Origin: Chitinophagaceae bacterium
Lineage (GTDB): Bacteria > Bacteroidota > Bacteroidia > Chitinophagales > Chitinophagaceae
NCBI GenBank assembly: GCA_020854215.1
Contig: JADZFY010000221.1
Location: forward strand, 1-53,082
Direction: 5' to 3'
Length of the DNA stretch: 53,082 bases
Positions within the stretch are counted from its first letter, which is position 1. Every line of letters begins with the position of its first letter. The notes under the pieces were generated by a model, which did not search any database, was not told the DNA's origin, and saw only the letters and a list, made by a program, of their open reading frames with translations. The position numbers and the translations under genes are program-made. Shown piece after piece: positions 34,588 through 43,060 of the stretch.

Positions 34588-34856
34588 TATAATTAAGTTT
34601 TATTAAGCGAACCGGCAATTGCATTTACGCATTGAACGGGTAATCGTCAAAATCGTATGATCTCTTAGCAATCTGATACGAATTCACCGAAAACTAAAAC
34701 CAGTTTCAAATAGCGCTAAACACGTACTAATGGGAGCCAGCCTCTAAAGCTAAACAGAAATTCCAAATAAACGTATTCGTATATCAGCCGTCTCCCCGAC
34801 AAACAGGCTATTTCACCCCATTTTCAAAAGCTGGCAATGCAATATGCCGCACGATT

Positions 34857-35131
34857 TTACAGTCTCTCCAGGATTTGAAAATGTGGTTTACTGTCTGTGC
34901 CAATATATAGTTTTATCCTGCCTTTGCCATATTCATCCCTGATAAAAACACCGGTTTGGTTATTGAAATTTTCCCCGGTGAACAGCCGATCTGCTCCCAC
35001 TGGAATACCGTCATTCATGTGCGTAATAATATCCATCATTTGCTGATCGTTGGAATAATACTTTCAACTTTTTGTGCATTGGCACAAAAGGATAGCAATA
35101 GCAATACGGTACAAACAATATTTGTTTTCAT
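34857..35131 (-). pseudogene. Small secreted protein gene with a -1 frameshift
   Basis: Frame 1 starts at the ATG at 35131 with a clear signal peptide (MKTNIVCTVLLLLSFCANAQ) and stops at 35036. A second frame continues from about 35063 to 34857 (KYYSNDQQMMDIITHMNDG, then a beta-rich tail ending FQILERL). Adding one A to the GAAAG run at 35061-35065 rejoins both into one protein of about 91 residues. The gene lies 6 nt behind the XRE regulator gene, as third member of that operon. A sequencing error in the A-run is the main alternative to true decay. Family unknown. Confidence 0.6.
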
Positions 35132-35137
35132 CCGTAA

Positions 35138-35353
35138 CTAATTTTTATTTTCTTCTACATATTCAAGAATATCAGCGGGCTGACAATTTAGTGCCTTACA
35201 AATAGCTTCTAAAGTGCTAAAGCGTATAGCTTTCGCTTTTCCTGTTTTTAATATAGAAAGGTTGGAAAGTGTTAGTTCAACTTTTTCTGATAGCTCAATA
35301 AGCGACATTTTTCGCTTTGCCATCATCACATCTAAGTTTACAATGATTGGCAT
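35138..35353 (-). CDS. XRE-family helix-turn-helix regulator (YozG-like)
   Basis: This is a 71-residue protein that is almost entirely a Cro/CI-type helix-turn-helix: VMMAKRKMSLIELSEKVELTLSNLSILK, then RFSTLEAICKALNCQPADILEY. It starts 3 nt after the DUF2975 gene on the same strand. The pairing of a small XRE regulator with a DUF2975 membrane protein is a recurring arrangement in bacteria, where the regulator probably controls the pair. An inverted repeat in the operon promoter region is a candidate binding site. Confidence 0.88.
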   Translation of the reverse strand: MPIIVNLDVMMAKRKMSLIELSEKVELTLSNLSILKTGKAKAIRFSTLEAICKALNCQPADILEYVEENKN

Positions 35354-35356
35354 GGC

Positions 35357-35893
35357 TTATACGGTTAAATCGTTTTCGTTTTGAAGTTCTACTCCTTTTT
35401 TAAAAATGGTAGCAATGATGTAGATAATAGCACCCATCAAAATAAACGCCTCACTATCAACCCAAAATTGGTTGATGTTTTCAGGAACAAAACCATAATG
35501 CATTAAATTTTTCACAAGCTGTCTGGCAATTAAATTAAACAGTCCAATTGCAAGAGTGAAATAGCCAATTATTGAAATTTGTCTTGAAACAAATGCGCTG
35601 AACGGTTTTGATCGGTCCATTCTGTGCATTAGATGGATAACTATGTAAAATAGAAAAGCTTTCGAAATGGAAATGATTAGAATAAAACTATAAACACCGA
35701 AAAAAGCCAACTTACTTTCTTTATACATTTGAATTAAGTCCAACTTTTGGTAAAGATTTTGGACCATTTCAGGCTTATAAATATGAAAGAAGAAATTTAC
35801 TAATAAGCCTCCAGCTTCAATGGACAAGGCTACAAAAATGAGCCAAGCTATAATATATAAGACCCAAAACACGAAGTTGTTTGTTTTTGACAT
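35357..35893 (-). CDS. DUF2975 membrane protein
   Basis: The protein is 178 residues with four membrane segments (about residues 9-30, 60-84, 104-128 and 145-165), the layout of DUF2975. It is the first gene of a short operon with the XRE regulator (3-nt spacing). The family has no proven role; members occur next to Cro/CI regulators and may act as membrane-located partners or targets of them. The local base composition is more A+T-rich than the flanking efflux operon, which may point to acquired DNA, but this was judged by eye only. Confidence 0.82.
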   Translation of the reverse strand: MSKTNNFVFWVLYIIAWLIFVALSIEAGGLLVNFFFHIYKPEMVQNLYQKLDLIQMYKESKLAFFGVYSFILIISISKAFLFYIVIHLMHRMDRSKPFSAFVSRQISIIGYFTLAIGLFNLIARQLVKNLMHYGFVPENINQFWVDSEAFILMGAIIYIIATIFKKGVELQNENDLTV

Positions 35894-35929
35894 GATAGTT
35901 AAATATTTGATTGACTATGTAAAAATAAT

Positions 35930-35952
35930 TATTTATTGTTATTCAATAAATA
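35930..35952. promoter_or_regulatory. Inverted repeat in front of the DUF2975/XRE operon (candidate operator)
   Basis: TATTTATTG (35930-35938) and CAATAAATA (35944-35952) are exact complements around 5 nt. The centre lies about 48 bp upstream of the DUF2975 ATG. Autoregulation by the XRE protein is the simplest reading. Confidence 0.45.
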
Positions 35953-36073
35953 TATCATCTTTATCGAAAATTATTTTTCTAAATTAAAAATTATCCTTTT
36001 GTCTGGGAGGTGGATATAGTCGCAGAGTAAAGACGTATTGCTGATGTGTCAAACTAATGATGATAGCCATTCG

Positions 36074-36211
36074 TCAGCCTGGGTGGGTGAGCAGTGCGTT
36101 GGTATTTTCAGCTATTAAGTCAACACTGTCTTCAGTTTTGTTAATGATGGTTTCTTCCGAAAGTAGTTCAGCAGTTTTTGTGTCATTTATATTATGGGTT
36201 TCAATTTTCAT
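36074..36211 (-). pseudogene. Truncated DUF4180 gene remnant
   Basis: From an ATG at 36211 the frame reads MKIETHNINDTKTAELLSEE, then TIINKTEDSVDLIAEN before leaving the family pattern and stopping at 36074. DUF4180 proteins begin with the same order of residues (an M-x-I-x-T-H start, an SEE-x-II segment and a D-L near residue 32) but run to about 120 residues. Only the first third is present; the sequence after it has no match in any frame I could find. Either a deletion removed the rest or it was never complete. Confidence 0.45.
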
Positions 36212-36284
36212 TTCGTCAGTATGTATATCTATCGAGGTCTTTTTTTGTACAATGCCCGCTAACACCCAAATACACACACTATCC

Positions 36285-36339
36285 GCTTTTAAACGCTTAT
36301 AAACGACTACAATCGGTTTTAAACGACTATATACCGATT
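36285..36339. repeat. Short AAACG-(A/C)CT-TAT type repeats upstream of ssb
   Basis: TTTTAAACG occurs twice (36288 and 36317), with a third AAACGAC between them at 36301. AATCGGT (36311-36317) and ACCGATT (36333-36339) can form a 7-bp stem. The phrase CTTATAAACGAC also occurs at 29013. The block ends about 110 bp before the ssb ATG and may hold promoter or repeat elements. Confidence 0.4.
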
Positions 36340-36450
36340 AAAGGTTTCCCACTGCATCATCTTTGTAACGGTAAAGGAAAAGCGCTTATCCCGGTAAAAT
36401 TCAACATCACAAAACAGCATCCGCATTATAAACCTTTAAAACAAAACATC

Positions 36451-36798
36451 ATGAACAGCTTGCAAAACAAAGTACAACTGATTGGCAACTTAGGCAATAA
36501 CCCCGAAGTGCGTAATACCGACTCGGGCAAAAAAATGGCACGTGTATCCATCGCCACCAATGAAAACTACCGCAATGCCAAAGGCGAAACCATTAAAGAA
36601 ACCCAATGGCATAACGCTATCGCCTGGGGTAAAAATGCCGATCTCGTGGAGAAATACCTCACCAAAGGCAGCCAGGTGGCTATTGAGGGACGCCTGGTAA
36701 ACCGCAACTACGTGGATAAAGAAGGCAACAAAAAATACGTTACCGAAATCCAGGTGAACGATATCCTGTTCCTGGGGGGTAAAAACAACAATCAATAA
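36451..36798 (+). CDS. ssb: Single-stranded DNA-binding protein (short form)
   Basis: The ATG at 36451 gives 115 residues; the frame is open further upstream, but the start before MNSLQNKVQLIGNLGNNPEV is the family start. The OB fold is complete: KKMARVSIATNENYR, ETQWHNAIAWGKNAD, YLTKGSQVAIEGRL and NDILFLGG. The protein ends right after the fold with GGKNNNQ, so it lacks the flexible linker and acidic DDxPF tip that essential SSBs use to recruit partners. This suggests an accessory or specialised SSB rather than the main replicative one. It converges on tolC across a strong bidirectional terminator. Confidence 0.9.
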   Translation: MNSLQNKVQLIGNLGNNPEVRNTDSGKKMARVSIATNENYRNAKGETIKETQWHNAIAWGKNADLVEKYLTKGSQVAIEGRLVNRNYVDKEGNKKYVTEIQVNDILFLGGKNNNQ

Positions 36799-36819
36799 AT
36801 CAGCAGCTTCTCCTGTACA

Positions 36820-36850
36820 AAAGGTCGCCTTCACAAGGCGGCCTTTTTTA
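36820..36850. terminator. Bidirectional terminator between ssb and the efflux operon
   Basis: AAGGTCGCCTT (36821-36831) pairs with AAGGCGGCCTT (36835-36845), 11 pairs with one wobble and a 3-nt loop, with T on one side and A on the other. It can end both converging transcripts. Confidence 0.8.
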
Positions 36851-38305
36851 ATTTTCTATCGCATGGTTTTTCTCAAAGTCGTAGAGCGTTACCCGCCGCA
36901 GTTCGTAGTACGATTGCCAATACTGTTGCAACATCCTTACATAATCCACCACCGCATTGTCCTTGGCTTCCTGGGCCAGTCCCAAATCGGTGATACTGAT
37001 TTTACCCAGCATATACCGGTTCCTGGCTACTTCATACCTTTTTTGTGCAATGGTATCGCTTTTGGCGGCAATGATTAACGCCGACTGCAACTGCAGAAAC
37101 TGGTTGACCGTATTTTCCACTTCCAGCTCAAATGATTCTTTTTCAAAGGCAATCTGCGCCTGAACCGATTTTAAGTTCGCCTTGCTGCCGGCAATATCAT
37201 GTTTGCTTTTTCCAAATCCAAATAACGGCAACGAATAGCCAATATTCACCTGCTGAAAATCCAGCGGATTCTGATAAGCACCACCAAGCGTCATCGCCGT
37301 TTGATTTAACCCGTAACTCAGTCTGATGTTTCCACTGGCAAAAGCGTTAGACTGGCTTTGCCTGAGTTGCCGCCGGGCATTGTTTTCACGCAGGTCATAG
37401 CCCAGCATATCACTGCGGTTGCGTTTTGCTTCATCCACGGCCCGATGGGCATCTACCGCAAACACCGGAGCATTGGTTACCGGTATCAAATCGAATTCCG
37501 TACCACTGTCCAATCCTAACAAATTTGCCAATCGCTTAGCGTTCGCCTGTACATTCACCTCTCCCTGCGTTACGGCGTTGCGTGCATTCATCAATTGCAG
37601 TTCTACCTGCAGCAGTTCATTTTCCGCTATCCTTCCCACATTGTAGCGGCCGGTAGATATCTTATACAATGTATCGTTTACCTCCACATTCTGACGTGCC
37701 TTATTGAGTACCATTTTAGATACGTAAAGGTTAAAATATGCCGTGGTGATCTGCCCGGATAAGTTTTCATAATTTTCAATCTGTTCCTTGGTGGCCTGTT
37801 TCATGCGGAGTTTCTCCTGCTCAAAATTCCATTTAACCGTATTAAACAAACTCAAAGGCTGGCTGATGCCTACCTGAAATGGGGCGGTTTGCCACTGCCG
37901 CTGATCGAGCCCGTTACCCTTGTTGGTAAATAAATTTGCGCCCGAGGAAACGAATATGTTGCCTCCCGTCCAAAAGATATTTTGTGTTATCGTAAGATTA
38001 CTTCCCACAATGGATCGGCGCACCGACTGCACTTTATACGAACCATCGGGCTGCGTAATGTTTATCAGCGACCTGTCGTAAGCCGGCAATGTTCCGTCGA
38101 GGCTCAACTGCGGTTTGAGTGAAGCTTTAAATGAGCGGTACCGGTGCACATAACTTTCGAAGTCGGATTCAATTTGTTTTGCCAGTAAACTCTGTCCCCG
38201 CGCAACACCAATGGCTTCCTGCAGAGACAATGTCATTTTTTGCTGAGCTTCAACAGACCGGCAGAGGCATACTGCTGCCACAATGAGGTATAAAACAGGT
38301 TTCAA
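36848..38305 (-). CDS. TolC-family outer membrane efflux protein
   Basis: This is a 485-residue protein with a signal peptide (MKPVLYLIVAAVCLCRSVEA) and two repeats of long coiled helices flanking strand segments, the TolC pattern: LSLQEAIGVARGQSLLAKQIESDFE, YFNLYVSKMVLNKARQNVEV, YNVGRIAENELLQVELQLM and YMLGKISITDLGLAQEAKDN. It forms the outer-membrane channel of a tripartite exporter. It is the last gene of the operon HlyD adaptor, permease, TolC, 82 bp after the permease gene, and ends in a shared terminator. Confidence 0.9.
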   Translation of the reverse strand: MKPVLYLIVAAVCLCRSVEAQQKMTLSLQEAIGVARGQSLLAKQIESDFESYVHRYRSFKASLKPQLSLDGTLPAYDRSLINITQPDGSYKVQSVRRSIVGSNLTITQNIFWTGGNIFVSSGANLFTNKGNGLDQRQWQTAPFQVGISQPLSLFNTVKWNFEQEKLRMKQATKEQIENYENLSGQITTAYFNLYVSKMVLNKARQNVEVNDTLYKISTGRYNVGRIAENELLQVELQLMNARNAVTQGEVNVQANAKRLANLLGLDSGTEFDLIPVTNAPVFAVDAHRAVDEAKRNRSDMLGYDLRENNARRQLRQSQSNAFASGNIRLSYGLNQTAMTLGGAYQNPLDFQQVNIGYSLPLFGFGKSKHDIAGSKANLKSVQAQIAFEKESFELEVENTVNQFLQLQSALIIAAKSDTIAQKRYEVARNRYMLGKISITDLGLAQEAKDNAVVDYVRMLQQYWQSYYELRRVTLYDFEKNHAIEN

Positions 38306-38388
38306 CGATTGAGTATTTTATGGTTAACGATTCTCGTTCGGGTTCAATATGCCGTCACACGATCCCAAGCTATCCACACCACGCCGTT

Positions 38389-39741
38389 TTAGTCTGACCT
38401 CAGCGATACTACGGGATCACTTTTTGCTGCACGACGCGCAGGTAATATTCCAAATACCAGCCCAACGGCTATGGATATGGTAAAAGAAATGATAATGGAC
38501 GCCGGGGAGATAATGGTTTGTATTCCCGTTAAATGCCGGATCAACACACTGGTACTGATGCCAAGGATTACACCTATTACGCCTCCTGTGATGCTGATAC
38601 TTACTGCTTCTCCTAAAAACTGCATCACCACATCTCTTTTGGTGGCGCCGAGCGCCAGGCGTAAACCAATTTCACGGGTTCGCTCCAGCACCGATGCAAG
38701 CATGATGTTCATAATACCAATACCGCCAACAATCAGCGAAATGGAAGCAATAATGGCAAGCACTACGTTAAACAATGCCTTCGTTTTTTGTTCCTGTTTC
38801 AACAACAATTCAGGTACTACTATTTCATAGTCTTCCACCTGCTGGTGACGCCTGGCAAGCAGGCGGGATAATACCTCTACCGTTGGCGCCATTAAATCAC
38901 TTGACGCCACATGCACTACTATCCTGTCTAACTGATTGTAATTGGACGGTGTTTGATTTCTCCTGTTGCGCATCCTCCTGATTTTTTCTGTAGTAACCAA
39001 CGAACGGTTACTATAGCGGATGAGCATAGTATTGACGGGCAGATAGACTTCATTGTTCAGGTTTCGCACCGACAGCTTTTCCATCTCCCCGGCGTTAACA
39101 TCTTTATTTCCCAGCACCCCAATGATGAGCAGCCAATTGTTACCACATTTCAGGTATTGCCCAACAGGATCCTTGCCCGCGAAAAGTTTGGTTTTGATAT
39201 TTTTTCCTATGACACAAACAGGCTCAGCATTTTCTAATTGCTTTTCGGAAAAAAAACGCCCGTCGGCAAGTGTTGCGCCTGTAGTTTCAAAATAGTAGTT
39301 CTGAACGCCTATCAGTTTGCCGTTCATGTTTAGTCCCTCAAATAAAAATTGGGCTTGCAGTTCAATCTCCGGACTGGCAAATTTTACCGAACTAATACTG
39401 CCCATAATGTCATCTGCATCGGCAATACTTAATCCGGGTGAGAAATTTTTCTTGTCCTTTACTTCTTTACCGGTTGCAGCCGTTCCATCATCGGACGATC
39501 CATTGTCATCATTCTTCCTGGACTGATCGCCGATTTTTGATTTAATGATTATGTTGTTTGCGCCTACCTGTTTGATTTGCTCTAAGATTTCTTTCTCTGC
39601 ACCTTTACCAATCGCCAGCATAGCAATTACAGAGGCCACGCCAAAAATGATCCCCAAAGAAGTAAGAATGGCCCTGATCCTGTTTTGAAACAAGGCCCGG
39701 ACACCAATATCGAAATTGAATAGTATTCGTTGCAAGCGCAT
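38389..39741 (-). CDS. MacB-type ABC transporter permease (FtsX fold) without ATPase domain
   Basis: The protein is 450 residues. The N-terminal helix at about residues 20-45 (RAILTSLGIIFGVASVIAMLAIG) is followed by a large periplasmic domain (about 50-310) and three C-terminal helices with the FtsX motif (SLIVGGIGIMNIMLASVLERTREIGLRLALGAT). The ABC ATPase domain found at the N-terminus of MacB itself is absent, so a separate ATPase is needed. None is encoded in this operon. It follows the adaptor gene by 26 nt. Substrates of such exporters include peptides and antimicrobials. Confidence 0.9.
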   Translation of the reverse strand: MRLQRILFNFDIGVRALFQNRIRAILTSLGIIFGVASVIAMLAIGKGAEKEILEQIKQVGANNIIIKSKIGDQSRKNDDNGSSDDGTAATGKEVKDKKNFSPGLSIADADDIMGSISSVKFASPEIELQAQFLFEGLNMNGKLIGVQNYYFETTGATLADGRFFSEKQLENAEPVCVIGKNIKTKLFAGKDPVGQYLKCGNNWLLIIGVLGNKDVNAGEMEKLSVRNLNNEVYLPVNTMLIRYSNRSLVTTEKIRRMRNRRNQTPSNYNQLDRIVVHVASSDLMAPTVEVLSRLLARRHQQVEDYEIVVPELLLKQEQKTKALFNVVLAIIASISLIVGGIGIMNIMLASVLERTREIGLRLALGATKRDVVMQFLGEAVSISITGGVIGVILGISTSVLIRHLTGIQTIISPASIIISFTISIAVGLVFGILPARRAAKSDPVVSLRSD

Positions 39742-39767
39742 AGTGAAACGGGGGAGTTAATAAACCA

Positions 39768-41147
39768 TCAATCAATAAGAATTATTCCGCCTTCACTGCC
39801 ACCACGCGGGGTTTTACCATCCTGATCGCCTTTTTCTTTCAGTCGTTTGGCTTCAGCGCTGTCAATAAGGATTAGCTGCCGGGGTTTTACTTCCGCGGTA
39901 GAATCGGGTTTAAATATTTTCAAACCTGTGGTATCGGAAGGCAGGCTGTGATACACCCGATCACCTTCCTTCAAGCCGTTGGTGATAAGGGCATTGCTCT
40001 CATTCACCGTGAACACTTTCACATATTGTTTAACCAGGCTGCCCCCTGTTCGCTTAAAGATGAAGCTCCCGTTTGCATCGTTGTATATCGTTTCAAGGGG
40101 TAACTGCAAAGCATCCCGGTATTTTTCGGCGGCAATTTTACAACTCACTGTCATGGCGGGTTTTAAAATCGGGTCTTCGGTGAGTACATCAATCAGCACT
40201 TCAAAAACCTTAGCATCGCTGTTTGGTTTCTCCTCTCCTATGTTGGCAACACTTTTAACCACACCCTTCAGCTTTTTATCGGCAGCGGCATCTAAACCAA
40301 TATCCACTGTTTGTCCCACTTTCACTTTCTGTATATCTACTTCATTCACATAAGTAAGTACTTCCATTTGCGTAAGGTCGGGCAATGTGGCAAGGGTAGG
40401 GTTCCACAACTCTACCAATGTACCTACGGCTTTCTTTTGCCCGTTCCAGTCTTTATCATACACGAGCATTCCGCTTTTGGGAGCGGTAATGGTTAGCTGA
40501 CTCAAAATACCGGTAAGACCATCCATATAGTTTGTTAACTGCTTTAGGTCGGAGCCCAGTATTTGCATTTTGGTTTGCGTTTGAATTTGTTTGGTTTTAT
40601 AATTATCTTTTTTTTGCCGGAGTGTTCTTTCAGCTTTTTCGTATTCTAATTGTACACGTTTAATTTCTGCCGGTGCTTCATACCGCGACTGTTCCTTTTC
40701 CAACACTTTTTGTTCGAGTTCAAAGCCAAGGTTCACTATTTCATCGCGAAGGGTTCTTAGTTCCATCATGGTATCCAGCGATGCCTGTTTGATTTCCGCA
40801 TTTTTTTTGTCTATGTTCAACTGCTGATCTTTTATTTTAGTCAGCACATCGGAATTATCCAGCGACACCACAAACGCACCTTCCTTTACGAGTGTTCCTT
40901 CGGGAACCATGTCTGCAATCTTGATCTGATAAATACTCAACTGACGAAGTTTAGTGGGCGCAGAAATCATCGTCATGCTCTTGGAGCGTAACTCACCGGT
41001 AGTGAGAATATTCACTTCAAAATCACTTTTCTTTACGTCAACGATGAGGTCGTTGGTTGATTTTGTATCGCGAAAGAATATGGCATACGCAGTGGCAGAT
41101 ATTGCCAACAGTACACCCGTAGCAAGCAGGATTCGTTTAATGGTCAT
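39768..41147 (-). CDS. HlyD/MacA-family periplasmic adaptor
   Basis: The protein is 459 residues. One N-terminal membrane anchor spans about residues 4-23, then the membrane-fusion layout: a short lipoyl half at about 60-110 (LVKEGAFVVSLDNSD), a long coiled-coil hairpin at about 115-225 (KDQQLNIDKKNAEIKQASLD and beyond), the second lipoyl half at about 230-280, and beta-barrel and membrane-proximal domains to the end. It links the inner-membrane permease to TolC. It is first in its operon. A 26-bp perfect palindrome 33 bp upstream of the ATG suggests control by a repressor encoded elsewhere. Confidence 0.9.
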   Translation of the reverse strand: MTIKRILLATGVLLAISATAYAIFFRDTKSTNDLIVDVKKSDFEVNILTTGELRSKSMTMISAPTKLRQLSIYQIKIADMVPEGTLVKEGAFVVSLDNSDVLTKIKDQQLNIDKKNAEIKQASLDTMMELRTLRDEIVNLGFELEQKVLEKEQSRYEAPAEIKRVQLEYEKAERTLRQKKDNYKTKQIQTQTKMQILGSDLKQLTNYMDGLTGILSQLTITAPKSGMLVYDKDWNGQKKAVGTLVELWNPTLATLPDLTQMEVLTYVNEVDIQKVKVGQTVDIGLDAAADKKLKGVVKSVANIGEEKPNSDAKVFEVLIDVLTEDPILKPAMTVSCKIAAEKYRDALQLPLETIYNDANGSFIFKRTGGSLVKQYVKVFTVNESNALITNGLKEGDRVYHSLPSDTTGLKIFKPDSTAEVKPRQLILIDSAEAKRLKEKGDQDGKTPRGGSEGGIILID

Positions 41148-41179
41148 ACGAAGATTTGTGGTGTTTAGCGAAACGGAAT

Positions 41180-41205
41180 AATAAAACTAAATATTTAGTT
41201 TTATT
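41180..41205. promoter_or_regulatory. 26-bp perfect palindrome in the efflux operon promoter region
   Basis: AATAAAACTAAAT (41180-41192) is followed directly by its exact complement to 41205. The core ACTAAATATTTAGT is typical of operators for dimeric TetR- or MarR-type repressors. It begins 33 bp upstream of the adaptor ATG. Confidence 0.6.
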
Positions 41206-41379
41206 TTATCCTGATATAAATGTTAAATAAACCCAAAAGAACTGCAGAATCATGATGCAGGAAAAGGGAAATTCCACAAAACGAATTGAGAAACAAGCCG
41301 GAGCTTTAAGATTTCGGTTTTGTGATTGGTCATTTAGCGCTTACCACCCCAACATCTCCCTTTTAATTTTGCCTCCCTC

Positions 41380-42561
41380 TTACTTCAGATTTTCAATAAC
41401 CATTGCGCTGGCCCCTCCCCCTCCGTTACAAATACCGGCGGCTCCATATCGGGCATTATTTTGTTTGAGCACTTGGATGAGGGTAACAATAATTCGTGCG
41501 CCACTTGCACCTAACGGATGACCAAGCGCTACTGCACCGCCGTGCACATTTACTTTAGCGGGATCCAGATTCAGCCTCCTGCTATTTTCAATACCCACCA
41601 CACTAAACGCCTCATTCAACTCCCAAAAACTGATATCCTCCATTTTCAAACCCGCCTTGGCTACTGCTTTAGGAACTGCGATGGATGGCGTTGTGGTAAA
41701 CCACTCCGGCGCCTGTTCTGCATCAGCATAGGAAAGTATTTTTGCAATGGGTTGCAAGCCCAGCCCTTCGGCTTTTTCTTTACTCGTAAGCACCAGTGCC
41801 GCTGCGCCATCATTTAGTGTACTTGAATTAGCTGCTGTTACGGTTCCGTCTTTCTGAAAAGCGGGACTAAGCGAAGTTATCTTGTCGAACTTAACATTAA
41901 ATGGTTCTTCATCTTCAGAGAACAAAACCGGGTCCCCTTTTCGCTGCGGCACTTCTACGGATACAATCTCCTCCGCAAAACTGTTTTTCTCCCAGGCCTG
42001 TTGGCTGCGCTTATAACTCTCAATCGCGAACGCATCCTGTTCTTCACGGCTGATACCACATTCCCTGGCACACAATTCCGCCGCATTGCCCATCGCTTTT
42101 CCGTCGTACACATCGGTTAATCCATCCTTTGCCAAACCATCCACAAGCATTGTATTTCCGTATTTATTTCCCCAGCGCAGGTGTTCAGCATAAAATGGCG
42201 CATTACTCATGCTCTCCATACCTCCGGCTACGGCTATTTCGGTATCGCCCAGTGCAATACTTTGTGCAGCCAGTGCAATGGCCTTCATACCGCTTGCACA
42301 CACTTTATTGATGGTAGTGCAGTTTACCTCATTGGGTAGTCCGGCAAATTTTGCTGCCTGTCTCGCGGGCGCCTGTCCTAGATTAGCCTGCAACACACAA
42401 CCCATCAGTACATCCTGAATCAAATCCGGACGAATACCTGCTTTCTGCAATGCCCCTGCTATAGCTGCAGCGCCGAGTTTTGTTGCGGATATATCTTTTA
42501 GTGAACCACCAAAGCTACCAATAGGGGTACGCACTGCAGAAACGATAACAACTTCTTTCAT
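41380..42561 (-). CDS. Acetyl-CoA C-acetyltransferase (thiolase)
   Basis: This is a 393-residue thiolase of standard length. The nucleophilic Cys is in NKVCASGMKAIALA (about residue 88), the His in VNVHGGAVALGHPLGASG (about 350) and the second catalytic Cys in GAAGICNGGGGASAMV (about 380). It condenses two acetyl-CoA to acetoacetyl-CoA or cleaves it in fatty-acid degradation. It is monocistronic with no other lipid gene near. Wording and length fit the biosynthetic/AtoB type better than long-chain FadA, but direction cannot be proven. Confidence 0.92.
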   Translation of the reverse strand: MKEVVIVSAVRTPIGSFGGSLKDISATKLGAAAIAGALQKAGIRPDLIQDVLMGCVLQANLGQAPARQAAKFAGLPNEVNCTTINKVCASGMKAIALAAQSIALGDTEIAVAGGMESMSNAPFYAEHLRWGNKYGNTMLVDGLAKDGLTDVYDGKAMGNAAELCARECGISREEQDAFAIESYKRSQQAWEKNSFAEEIVSVEVPQRKGDPVLFSEDEEPFNVKFDKITSLSPAFQKDGTVTAANSSTLNDGAAALVLTSKEKAEGLGLQPIAKILSYADAEQAPEWFTTTPSIAVPKAVAKAGLKMEDISFWELNEAFSVVGIENSRRLNLDPAKVNVHGGAVALGHPLGASGARIIVTLIQVLKQNNARYGAAGICNGGGGASAMVIENLK

Positions 42562-43060
42562 AGCGATGTAGTATTGAGGCGTTAAAGATAGTTAAAGAAA
42601 CGGGGTGAAATGACTACTATAGGATGCTGTTTTTTCACAGCCTGAATTTTCGACTACAGTAATTATTTAATCCCCGATGCAACACCAACAACAAACTACG
42701 CGGCAAAGCGAGGCGATTAACACATTGCGGTGTGGGCCGGATAATTCACATGATCCCTTGTGCCTGCGGCGGGGGCTTAAATCAAACAAAGCCGGCACGT
42801 TGCGCCTTTCATTTTTATTTTCATCCGCTTACAAAGCAAGCTTTGAACGCTCCTGAAAACAAAAATGCCCCTCATGGGGCTTTGTTTGATTTGCGGTGAG
42901 GGCGGGATGATTCACATGATCCCTTGTGCCTGCGGTGGCGGGCTTAAATCAAACAAAGCCGGCACGTTGTGCCTTTCATTTTTATTTTCATCCGCTTACA
43001 AAGCAAGCTTTGAACGCTCCTGAAAACAAAAATGCCCCTCATGGGGCTTTGTTTGATTTG
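42562..43060. other. Intergenic region dominated by a tandem duplication
   Basis: About 180 bp (42562-42743) show nothing recognisable apart from a degenerate copy of the tRNA 3' end at 42727-42742. The rest is the repeat described separately. No protein-coding gene is supported. Confidence 0.6.
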
